DNA of 64,000 nucleotides, taken from Periconia sp. R9002. Lineage: Eukaryota; Ascomycota; Dothideomycetes; Pleosporales; Periconiaceae. A program made the position numbers and the translations under genes. Shown here piece after piece: positions 13,579 through 22,901 of the stretch (position 1 is the stretch's first letter; every line of letters begins with the position of its first letter). The stretch spans positions 124,001 to 188,000 of the forward strand of contig JAMAHW010000055.1 of the NCBI GenBank assembly GCA_023627715.1. The letters are read 5' to 3'. The notes under the pieces are model-generated. The model was not told the origin of the DNA and did not search any database. It saw only the letters and a program-made list of their open reading frames with translations.

Positions 13579-14982
13579 ATGTCGAGTTTAGAGCCCGAGT
13601 CGGGCATCTGGTATGCCGTGTGTTGGATGGTCCTCTTTGTTCGGCTTTTGTCGAGGAGGATACATCATGGGTCGTGGATGTCGTTGAACATAGACGATTA
13701 TATCATCTGTGTTGCCATGGTATGGCTGGAAGCTTGTTCGAACCGATCATTATGAGCTGACTTGCGTGGTAGATTACACTCACAATTCTCATGGCAGTAA
13801 TGCACATTATAGAACATACAGACAGTAATCTCATCGAGCCGGGCGAAGATGTATCCCATTTCACCAGAGAGGAAATCGATTCTCGAATATACGGGTCGAA
13901 ACTCGTATTAGTTGCGGAGCAAATGCAATGCATCACTATATGGTTGGTAAAAAGTTGTCTGTTGATGATGTACTGGCGCATGACGTACGTTTTCCCTCAG
14001 CATCATCTTGCGCTCAATTCTGACTCAAGTGTGCAGTGCATTATTACCGCAGCGTAAAGTTGTGATTGCAGTGTCGGCTTATGTTGCTTTTGGATTTGTA
14101 AGTCCCATGCGTCTATTCACTTCTCATTCACCCCTCTGACTCTGAGTAAAGGTTGTTATGGAGATTCTTTATCTTGGAGTATGGTGTCGCCCTTTCAACC
14201 AATACTGGGCCATTCCTCCATCCTCAAAACAATGCAGTGCTGCCACCAACCACTTGATCACCAACGCCGTGCTCAACATTTCATCTGACTTGATGATCAT
14301 CTCTATTCCTATGCCGCTTCTCTTCAAAGTCAAGATCCCGCGGAAGAACAAACTCATCCTATGCGGTATCTTCCTGATTGGTGTTTTCAATGTAAGCCTA
14401 CAGATGATTTCTTTGCTAGAAAAGAAGCAGCTAACATGGACGAAGATTGTTGCTGCTGTACTCAACAAATACTATTCGTTCAGCCACCCCTTCGGTACGG
14501 AATGGACGGAGTGGTACCTTCGCGAATCGTACACTGCCATTCTCTGCGCAAACCTCCCACTCACATACCCCTTCATCCAACGCGTCTTCAGGCTAAAGAG
14601 CTGGTCCCATAACTCCTACAACGGCGGATACATCTCCGATTCCCAGCCTCGCCTTACAACTCGGTCCGGTCTACGCTCCCAACGGAAATCTCACATCGCT
14701 CTGAAGAGCGGGATATCGCATCACGGGGGCATTTCCAAAACAGTGAGCGTAAACATCAATAACTCGTATGCGGGTGAAGGCCAAAGACGAGAGAGCCAGG
14801 AGGAAATCAATATACCTGAGCTCCCAAGAGCCTATGATGGCACCGCAGGCGGGCAGCACGCATGGATCTCAGGAGATTTGAGGTCACCTACAAACCCGGT
14901 CAGCCCGTCTAGTCATAAGGCACACAGTATGACAACTGCCAGTCTGAAAAGTGTGGAGAACCGCAATTCAGGCATCGTTTAG
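13579..14982 (+). CDS. PTH11-like fungal rhodopsin-domain (seven-TM) integral membrane protein
   Basis: Five exons: 13579-13719, 13773-13984, 14037-14097, 14152-14391, 14446-14982. The introns are 52-54 bp with branch motifs such as gctgac and gctaac. All phases join without stops to give 396 residues. The fourth intron is 54 bp and in frame, so its retention would go unnoticed in an ORF view. Seven hydrophobic segments lie in the first ~265 residues. The core motif LGVWCRPFNQYW followed by QC, then NISSD, IP.PLL and a KLIL..FL.GVFN helix is characteristic of the fungal rhodopsin domain family (Fung_rhodopsin, PTH11-related). The last ~130 residues are polar, as in other family members. The family contains candidate surface receptors, but the ligand and role here are unknown. 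The third acceptor ends in AAG, which is less usual. The start was chosen because MSSLEPESG leads straight into TM1; I saw no upstream exon. Confidence 0.85.
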
Positions 14983-15761
14983 CGTGTAACATTATGAATT
15001 TCACCTTCTTGTATAATTTATCGAATTTACTACAGCTGCAGCAAACGAATCTGCAGGACGACTCTACCCGGTGTTCTCAGGTGTAGAGAACCCATCTCGT
15101 GAACGGGAGTGTACTTATATTTCTGATTTTGTCATTTTGCCTTTTTTTATGAAGATCTTCATGAGATATGATTTGCTGATATGAATTATGTCTGCTACCA
15201 AAATATCATCGACCTGAAGGCGCATAGGACGATTTGCTACTGCAGACGTATGGCAGTGAAAACGGAGCTCTACTGGACGATGACAGTGACTTCCAACAAA
15301 GGCACTTTAAGCTGTAGCCCAGGACGTAGTTGGTGATAGAAAACAAGCCGACGAAAGATTTGAACAGTTGGAAAAGCCGATCGATCCTTCTCAGCTGTGA
15401 TTCCGCCAAGGGGAAACCGGTGGGTGCCACAGGTAGCGATAAGTAGCAGGGGGAGGCGGGGTGAGGGGCGTGGGGGCGCAGCACACCACATGTTTCATCG
15501 CGCGCAGTACAGCATGTCAGCATCTGTCGTCACCATGCTTGGATATCGCCTTGTACGGTCAGGCATACTATATTCTTACTCTTTACAGAAAATCCAACAT
15601 CGTAATCATCGCTCGAATAGTTTTGCAACTGATTCCATATCTAAGCCTTGCTGTGGGGGCCAGCGTGTCCCCGTTCTGCCCGTGATACTTAAGTCGAAAG
15701 ACTGCTGGCAAAAAGTGGATTCACATCCAGAGACACAGCATGCTCTAATCTGAGCAAAAAA
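14983..15761. other. Intergenic spacer
   Basis: 779 bp between two plus-strand genes, with no supported gene. It holds the 3' UTR of the rhodopsin-domain gene and the promoter of the next one. Confidence 0.6.
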
Positions 15762-16490
15762 ATGACAATGACCACATACCAGCTCATATATGAGCGCCAT
15801 ACTTTTTCGTCCGACAAGCTAGTGATCAAACCCATCCCGGACCAGAATGGATCCCAACCAACAGACGTGACACGCTATGCCAAGGTCCACACCGACAGCT
15901 TGTTCCTACACGAAGGCCACGACCATGGCAAAGTAGTAGCCTCTACAAAGCATCCTTCAAGTATCGCAAAGATCAAGATCAAGCTCGAGAAACCATCCCA
16001 GGAAGTCAAACTTAAGCACTCATGGGTCCTCACCGACCCTTACGGCCAAACAACAGAGAATCCAAAGCCAGAAAAGAGCCTTTGGAGATCGAAAATTAAA
16101 GACGGCTCAAGAGGGTGTTACAATGGGCAGCTTCGTGATGGTACCAAACTGCGGTGGGAGTCTGTCGGCGCCAAGGATACTGTCAATACAACGAATGTGA
16201 AGATGCGATGTGTGGTAGTCGGCGCGCATAGCAAAAGCGGAGATGTTGTGGGAGAGATGATGAAGGGCAATGACCTAATACGATTGATGAATTTGGAGGA
16301 TAAACCTGCGGAACTTGGTATGTGTATTATGTTGGGGTTCATCACTTTGTATGAGCGGGCCAGACAAAGAGACCAGAAGAGGGCAGAGTTTGAGGTAGAT
16401 GCCGATTTCTTCATAGACGGAGGCGGCGCTGATGGTGGCGGTGGTGGCGATGGAGGAGGAGGTGGAGATGGCGGCGGCGGTGGGGGGTGA
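15762..16490 (+). CDS. Hypothetical protein with Gly-rich C-terminal tail (possible tubby C-like fold)
   Basis: Uninterrupted 242-residue frame starting at an ATG after an A-rich leader. I do not recognise it with certainty. The first ~200 residues show alternating hydrophobic/polar strand-like stretches (MTMTTYQLIYERHTF, KIKIKLE, RCVVVGAH) ending in a hydrophobic helix (MCIMLGFITLYERA). That pattern is reminiscent of fungal tubby C-terminal-like or LURP-one-like proteins, but this is an impression rather than a motif match. There is no signal peptide or clear TM anchor. Residues 217-242 are almost only glycine with a few Asp, encoded by a GGN-repeat stretch (16420-16488) that is probably replication-slippage prone and whose length may vary between strains. 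It is convergent with the 2EXR gene that ends 129 bp downstream. Confidence 0.7.
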   Translation: MTMTTYQLIYERHTFSSDKLVIKPIPDQNGSQPTDVTRYAKVHTDSLFLHEGHDHGKVVASTKHPSSIAKIKIKLEKPSQEVKLKHSWVLTDPYGQTTENPKPEKSLWRSKIKDGSRGCYNGQLRDGTKLRWESVGAKDTVNTTNVKMRCVVVGAHSKSGDVVGEMMKGNDLIRLMNLEDKPAELGMCIMLGFITLYERARQRDQKRAEFEVDADFFIDGGGADGGGGGDGGGGGDGGGGGG

Positions 16491-16618
16491 TTGATGGGTG
16501 TAATGATTGAGGCCGGTTTCTTATAAGATTCTTCTTGTACGTATGATAAACGAGCAAATTGCAAACGAGGTGGGAGATTACATGTATGTATGTGTGCCTT
16601 CGACTAATCCAATAGATT

Positions 16619-17155
16619 TCATTGACCGTCCAAAACCTTATTCCACTTTCTTTCGCCATTCGGCGCTCTAATATATCGCATGGTAACCCTGGACACAGAG
16701 TCTCTTGTTTCTACTACAGCAAAGTCGTTTATGTGACGGAACTCGAGAAGATAATGCATGTTGTAGAACCAGAACTCCTCATCCTCGTCCCCCTGCCACA
16801 CGTCATCGATAAGTTCGACCCTCAAGTTCTTAATGTTGTCTTGTTCCATTGGTCTGTAGATGTGACTGATTATGATGCCCCTCATCTGGATGGTATCGTG
16901 TTCGAAATTGATCCAGAGATAACGAAGCGACTTGGGGAGCATGAAAGCTTTTCGATAGTTACAATATTTGCGGGATTCGCGGCATGCTCTCGTTACACCA
17001 GGCGGTAGATCGGGGGACCAATATCCCTTTAGCCTCTCATCGCCTAAATCGCCTATATCCCTGTTGACGTGGACGATTCGATCTGTTGTCGCTAAAGCCC
17101 ATATCTGAATACGGAGCTCGAGAGGAAGCCGGGGAAAGAGATGGAAGGTCGTCAT
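16619..17155 (-). CDS. 2EXR-domain protein
   Basis: Single-exon minus-strand gene, 178 residues from the ATG at 17155. A further in-frame ATG lies 15 bp upstream. The N-terminus FHLFPRLPLELRIQIWALA is the signature of the fungal 2EXR domain (two ExR motifs: ELR near the start and CRESR around residue 60), found in many small Pezizomycotina proteins of unknown function. The upstream ATG would add MLLDQ; MTTFHLFP is the usual family beginning, so I prefer the inner start. The C-terminal third is acidic then basic, with no TM or signal peptide. The frame is intact and of usual size for the family, so it is probably functional. Its biochemical role is unknown. Confidence 0.8.
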   Translation of the reverse strand: MTTFHLFPRLPLELRIQIWALATTDRIVHVNRDIGDLGDERLKGYWSPDLPPGVTRACRESRKYCNYRKAFMLPKSLRYLWINFEHDTIQMRGIIISHIYRPMEQDNIKNLRVELIDDVWQGDEDEEFWFYNMHYLLEFRHINDFAVVETRDSVSRVTMRYIRAPNGERKWNKVLDGQ

Positions 17156-17603
17156 CTGGTCCAGTAACAAGATTGCCTTCTAGTCATTGAGGGAAGTACT
17201 AAGACAACCTGATGGTCCCGGTGCTGTAGGTGACTTTTAGGAGCCTAGAAGAATGGTGTTGCGTGTCCCGTAGTACCCCTTGCAAGGAGAGAGGAGTCGG
17301 AGATAATGGTTTCGAAATATGACAAATCCAGGCGACTTGATATTAGAATGATTTGTTTTTTCAGATAGACATGTTGTCAGAACCGGCAGATCGAGTGATT
17401 GTGCAAGATTATAATGATTTGTGAGGATTGTGTTTTAGCAGTAATTGATTCTGGCATTCTTCGGCATTACTTCCGACCTTCGCTTCCGAGGAAGTGAAGG
17501 CTGACGCTAGTGGGAGGGCCTTTATGATGCATGACATGGGGAAATTTTCATCAAAGGATATATTATTTGTAAACACCAAAATTCTCCATGCAATAACATT
17601 ATT
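17156..17603. other. Spacer upstream of 2EXR gene and tRNA
   Basis: 448 bp without a gene, containing the divergent upstream regions of the 2EXR gene and the tRNA. There is a small hairpin with 11-nt arms (10 of 11 pairing) at 17477-17487 and 17490-17500, too close-set to be a protein-coding feature and of unknown meaning. Confidence 0.5.
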
Positions 17604-17703
17604 GGGCGTGTAGCTCAGTGGTAGAGCGCCCGCTTTGCAGCAAGCGCTTTCGAGCGCCTGTGAAGTCTGCGGGAGGTCTAGGGTTCGATCCCCTACCCGT
17701 CCA
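17604..17703 (+). tRNA. tRNA-Ala (anticodon TGC), with intron
   Basis: Cloverleaf read directly: acceptor GGGCGTG pairs with CCCGTCC (with the T6-C67 mismatch also known in yeast tRNA-Ala), D arm GCTC...GAGC, anticodon stem CCCGC/GCGGG with loop TTTGCAT (anticodon TGC), T arm TAGGG-TTCGATC-CCCTA, discriminator A. An intron of about 28 nt lies after position 37 (about 17640-17667); the exact ends are ambiguous by a few bases. Mature length is ~72 nt. A long T run follows, as expected for RNA polymerase III termination. Confidence 0.93.
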
Positions 17704-17721
17704 TTCCTTTCTTTTCCTATA

Positions 17722-17738
17722 TTTTTTTTTTTTTTTTT
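17722..17738 (+). terminator. Poly-T tract, RNA polymerase III terminator of tRNA-Ala
   Basis: Seventeen consecutive T beginning 19 nt after the tRNA. Pol III needs only 4-6 T, so this is a strong terminator. Confidence 0.8.
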
Positions 17739-17974
17739 CTCTCTGCCCGGAGTTGTCGCGTCGTCGGCTGTGTGTGGGAATTGGTCTCTTTTTTGTCACT
17801 ATAAATGCCAATTTTTTAGTGACAAACCTAGGGCAGGAAGGAGGGACAGCTTGGCAGGTACAAACGTACCGGCAGAACCTCGGTCCTATCCGCCGCATAT
17901 CGAGCTCCCATTCCCCACTATACACAACAACACATACATTGCATGAACATGACTACATCTGCAGACGGACCACG

Positions 17975-19141
17975 ATGAGGTTATCGAGAATATCTTCGTG
18001 CGGGACGATCGGCGTATTCGTGCTGTTTTTGGGAGCCGTAAATGCCTCGCTTGGTGACCGATTGCCCGAATTCAAGCACTGTGTCGCAGTGAGTGACACG
18101 CGCATTTCTCTTGAAGCTCACATGTCTGACCATTTCCACTAGACATGCAAAGAGGCCAATTGCTTAGAGACGCCGACCTCAATTCGTACGCGTAGACGCA
18201 TCGCACACATCTACTAGAGTATTGACACTTTTGCCAGCCCTACACCGCCGCCTCCTCCTATGGGACTGCCATTCCGAGTGCGACTACAACTGCCAACATA
18301 TCGTAACCGCGAAACGTCTGGCCCGCGAACCGCCTTACATGCAGCCCGTATATCAGTTTCATGGAAAGTGGCCGTTCTACCGCTTCATGGGCATGCAGGA
18401 ACCTTTCTCTGTCTTGTTCTCTCTGTTCAACTACCTCGCTCATTCATGGGGTTTGTCGCAGCTGCGCGAAAAGATCCCCGCTTCATACCCGCTTCGAAGA
18501 TATTACATGCTGTTTGGATACTTTGGATTGGCAAGCTGGGTCTTCAGCATGGTGTTTCACACGCGGGATTTTGGGGTCACGGAAAAGCTCGATTACTTCG
18601 CTGCGGGAGCAAGTGTGCTTTATGGCATGTACTTCACGGTCGTTAGAGTGTGTAGGCTCGACCGTAGGGAGGATCGCATGCGGCAGTCACTGCTTCGGCT
18701 GTGGACTGTGACCTGCATATTATTGTACACCCTTCATGTGGGGTACCTAACGCTGTGGCGCTGGGATTACACGTACAACATGGCGGCAAACGTGGCTGTC
18801 GGGTGCGTGCAGAACATTTTGTGGAGCGGCTTTTCCTTTGTCAAGTATCGGAAGGTGGGTAGGGTGTGGGCCATGTGGCCCGGTCTGATCGTTGCGTGGA
18901 TTCTGCTAGCGATGAGCTTCGAGTTGTTGGATTTTCCACCTTGGGGAGGCATGGTGGATGCACACAGTTTGTGGCATTTGGGCACGGTTGGGCCTACAAT
19001 TTGGTGGTACAAGTATGTTTTCCTCATCGTTTCTTATCTGTTCTACAACCTTTGCTGGATAGAGCGAGATGCTGACGCTGAAGCAGTTTTCTGGTTAAAG
19101 ACGCTCAGGAGGATCTTTCAGGGTCAAGACTCAAGCGGTAA
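17975..19141 (+). CDS. PER1: PER1-like GPI-anchor lipid-remodelling protein (ER membrane phospholipase A2-type)
   Basis: Exons 17975-18088, 18143-18185, 18238-19012 and 19087-19141 give 328 residues with matching phases. The N-terminus is a signal peptide ending near VNAS, followed by a Cys-rich luminal region (HCVATCK, ANCLETP, WDCHSECDYNCQH) typical of Per1. Next come KWPF.RF.G.QEPFSVLFS and several TM segments with the conserved HTRDF..TEKLDYF motif, and near the end DAHSLWHLGTVGPTIWWY. The last intron (74 bp, branch gctgac) is needed to reach the usual family ending WYNFLVKDAQEDL; reading through it gives an unrelated tail. Per1 removes the unsaturated sn-2 acyl chain of GPI anchors in the ER; the H and D residues fit the CREST hydrolase superfamily. 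It ends 3.8 kb before FAS2, which is convergent. Confidence 0.92.
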
Positions 19142-20921
19142 AGAAGGGCATGGGTCATTGCTACATGTCCTGAGATTTATTATCATTACCCAATTAGTCT
19201 CTTCAATGAAAAGGAAATCCCCATCGCCGTTTGCTCGTGCATTGGTTCACTGACATTGATGTTTCGGGCGGTGCAAACGTTTGACTTGAAATGATAAATA
19301 TGATATTAGCCCTGCAGGATTGTGGAACCTGTCCGGGCGTGAATACATCGAACACTTTGTCTGCATACCATTCAACAAAACACAATGGTAATTTTTGTAT
19401 CCATAGCCGCCCGCCTTTTCGTCACTCACCTTTCAGATCTTTATTTTTGTTTAGGGAGAGCGAACCCTTTCTGATAGTTCCACAAGAGAATGCATTGCAT
19501 AATCTACTCCAATCCATCGACGGCACAGACAGCGAAGAATGTTCAAACAAATAGATAGAGAATTCATACGTCAGTCAGTTCAATCCCCGAACCGGGAACT
19601 CACCATGAAAACATTTACCATATCTCGAGGTACAAGTCATCAACCTATTCTTCTGCGTCATATAATCCACATAGTCGCTTCAAGCACGCTGCTCCTTGAT
19701 CATTTCATACCGCATTGAGAGATGCAGCCATCGTCTTCGTCCTCATTCCTGTCCGTGTTTCACATTCCGTCCTTCCGCGAAAGCTATATATCTTTATTCA
19801 TTCTCCATGCTCTTTCTCATTTTTATCGGGCTCACCTGGTTACGTTTATGTTTTGAAGCACGCCTCTTGGGGGAGTGAGCAAGTTTTCAATACTATAATC
19901 ATCATTGCTTATCAACTCTGTGTGTGCTCAGAATCATACATGCTCAAGACCTACAGCGAATCATTCGAACGAGGGTGGGTAGAGTGAATGAAAAATATGT
20001 CATACGTGTCAAAGATGAATGAAATGATTGTCAGTTTCCAAAGCGGCAATTCAATCCTCAAACAACGCTGGACGATGGACATTTGATTCTAAACGTTTTT
20101 GACGTGACGAGAAGGAATGAATCTTCCTTACGCATGTAGATGTACACTTAAAGTACGCACACGCACATGTTGAGAAAGCGAAGCGATCTTCTTACTTTGC
20201 CATTCTCCCTTTTTTTAGAGAGGGAGGGAAACTTCGACGTACTCACCCAAAACTAAACATCGAAGTATCTGTACGTACGAACGTGATACCTTTCTGAAAA
20301 ACACTCTTTTCACGAAGTAACTAAGCTCGGTTTGATTCATTCCCACGTTGTTTTGATTGAATTCAGGGATTGAAAACGATGGCGAAAGCGATAAGAAGGT
20401 GCAGAAGGTTTTTCATTCTAGTTTATACCCCAATGAATACGTACCATATATTCAAGTCGCGAGAAATGTTCTCCGCGGCTACGCGGATGTACGTAGTGAT
20501 TCAACTTCTCTCTCCGGGGAATTGTTTATCCCGGAACTCAGAAGATATTCCTACAACCTTGCTCCGCTACTCATGTCAACAAGACGCTCCAATTCGCATG
20601 TAGTTCCGTACATGCACATCTATTAGTAACAGTCAAACCAATCTTGCATATGAACAAAGGAACGGACTCGTGTTCGATACATATACACACAGCTTCGAGG
20701 CATATGAAAAGCAGCAAGTAAACCCACCACCCTCGATTTACCATCGTACGACGAAGTTAGGGGAGGAAGAAGTGAAAGAAAAAAGGTGGAGACGAAAGTA
20801 GAAGAAGTGAATGAACGCTTACTCACGCACACATACTCGCAGGAACGCATCACGCATGACCCAGCCACAAGCCAGAACAACCCCTCCACAACTCACATCA
20901 TCTTATCTCTTGCCCCAGATC

Positions 20922-20980
20922 GTCCACCGAGTCCATGAAATTGAATTTGATCCTCACAGAGTGTTGTCCACCGAGTCCAT
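20922..20980. repeat. Dispersed 28-bp repeat flanked by a 15-bp direct repeat
   Basis: The 28 bases at 20935-20962 (core TTGAATTTGATCCTCACAGA) recur exactly at 41943-41970. Here they lie between two copies of GTCCACCGAGTCCAT (20922-20936 and 20966-20980). A fragment of a dispersed or mobile sequence is the simplest reading, but no coding capacity is seen. Confidence 0.6.
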
Positions 20981-21320
20981 ATAATCCGCTCCCCCGCTTT
21001 CCATCCTTGGTGATATCAATCAGCTATTCAACCAGACAAACGCTTACCATATAGGTGAACGGACAGGTACACTTAACGCACTCAAACCCTCAACCTGACC
21101 CTCTCTCCCTTCCTCTCCCACCTTCACCTTCATGAATTTGTACGAGTAATGTAACAAAACACAACAACCCGTAAACGTTAACAGACAAAAATCCTCTATA
21201 TCCTTCAAACAATCAGGCAGGAGGAGAACAGAGTAAAACGACGTGATCCACATAACGGACACGATCGTAAAAAATGTAGGAGAGGAGGTATTTGTTAAAC
21301 AACACATAGATATACGGGAA

Positions 21321-21390
21321 TAGTGTGGGATCAGGTAGTGTGGGATCAGGTAGTGTAGTGTAGTGTAGTATAGTGTAGTGTAGTGTCGTG
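21321..21390. repeat. TAGTG-type tandem repeat
   Basis: Two exact 15-bp units TAGTGTGGGATCAGG (21321-21335, 21336-21350) run into a (TAGTG)n array to about 21390. Confidence 0.85.
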
Positions 21391-21810
21391 TAATGTATGG
21401 TATGTAAGGTGGAGGATGACACGCGCGGACAAGATATGTACATATGTAAGTACCTATCAATTAGCTAAGTATGTACCTAAGTATGCATCAATCCACAAGT
21501 ACCTAGGTTAATCCTATAAAAAAAGAAAGCAAGAAAAAGGTTAAGCAGACATACCTCCGTACGTAACTAACGAAAATTTCTCCCCAAACTAGATATTACG
21601 CTACCTACCTATGTACATTCATCCTCTAGTCCCTTCTCCCCGTCCGTCCTGTCTCCAAATCCAAATCCAAATAAATAAAAAAAAAAACGTTCCTCACCTC
21701 CTACATACACTCTAAACATGCGTACAATGCATGTATATTCTTCTCGTCTAACTATCGCAGACGTTCGTGAAACCTTATGAAGCAGTGAGTAATCGAAACT
21801 TTGTGTATTT

Positions 21811-21828
21811 ACACACACACACACACAC
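21811..21828. repeat. (AC)9 microsatellite
   Basis: Nine AC units followed by two ATAC units. Confidence 0.9.
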
Positions 21829-21944
21829 ATACATACAATGCGTAACTAGGTAGGTACTTACTTGTATGCATTACTTTTTTATATATATTTGTATGAACAA
21901 TTAGGAGGGGTTGGTTCTACATCAACAAAAAAAAATGAGATCTG

Positions 21945-21946
<2 letters not shown>

Positions 21947-21975
<29 letters not shown>

Positions 21976-21976
21976 C
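21947..21976. repeat. (ACAT)n tetranucleotide microsatellite
   Basis: About seven and a half tandem copies of the tetranucleotide. Confidence 0.9.
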
Positions 21977-22273
21977 CACGAGGTTCTTAACACGGCGAGT
22001 ACCTATGTTACATACGTATCGTGGTTTTGAGGTAGTTCTAATGTAAGTGTACACGTACACGTTTAGAGATATATGTAGATACACAGATAGAAAGCTCAGC
22101 TCAGCTACATACATGCCGGGGAACCACTCAATTACCACACACACATCAAACCACCGAACCCACCCGCCATCCCGGATCAATCACCGTCCCCCGGGGGGAT
22201 AGGAGAACCGCAAATCGGAAAGAAACCCTCAATCGGAATTCGTCGGTGCGTTCCGGTGGGCTTGCGCAGTGTC

Positions 22274-22344
22274 TGACATGTGAAGATTGGGTCCCCACTC
22301 CGTCCTCCGTCCTCCGGAGGAGACCAATGCGCTTTCACATGTCA
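22274..22344. repeat. Imperfect inverted repeat, 71 bp
   Basis: Arms TGACATGTGAA (22274-22284) and TTCACATGTCA (22334-22344). Pairing extends imperfectly inward (ATTGG/CCAAT), with a CCTCCGGAGG palindrome near the centre. It lies ~560 bp beyond the FAS2 stop. It could be a MITE-like remnant or simply a structured spacer. Confidence 0.5.
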
Positions 22345-22901
22345 AATAAAGCAGGCAAAAAAAAAACCCCCTCATCAATCACACGGCAACCCACCCACGG
22401 GAACGGTTATCGTCTCGTCTCGTCCCGTTACCCCTAGCCCTCCCGTCAGATTTGCATTGCATTGCATTAGGGAAATCTGGGGGAGGGGTAGCTGTTATGA
22501 CGATGGTGGGTTGGTGGTGAGCTGGAGGGGAGCTCTACGCACGGTTCGGGTCCGGCCGCCAAACGCCATGTGAGGCTGCCATTTCTCACACACACCTGGG
22601 CACCCAGCATTCTCATTTACTAGCCAGAAAACAGCAGACGTGTTTGAATAAATTTTGCATTTCTTTTTTGCATTACTAAAATAAGTTCCTGTAAAACAAG
22701 CCCACAACCGCAATCGTGTTCCCGCCCCATTCACCCCCGTGAAAAACGCTACAAATGCGCCAGCCAATAGGGTCATAAACACCCCACACGTCCTTCTATC
22801 CATACAGCAATGACAATTAAGAACATTCCAAAAAACATAAACGCAGAGGCATTTAAAGCCACTTTTCCAGCGTGAAGCCCCATCTATCCTTTCTTGATCC
22901 C

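Larger units (their letters stand above)
19142..22901. other. Long microsatellite-rich spacer between PER1 and FAS2 (convergent)
   Basis: 3.76 kb with no gene I can support. It is rich in simple repeats (separate entries), has a 28-bp sequence repeated exactly at 41943, and an imperfect inverted repeat at 22274-22344. Part must be the FAS2 and PER1 3' UTRs. Confidence 0.6.

Noticed and set aside
16118..16564. Minus-strand 148-codon frame rich in proline and serine opposite the Gly-tailed gene
   Set aside because: It is the antisense of the GGN repeat; composition is fully explained by the repeat and there is no start context or family.
21321..21976. CRISPR-like or centromeric array in the PER1-FAS2 spacer
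   Set aside because: These are simple microsatellites without spacer structure, in a fungal nuclear genome.
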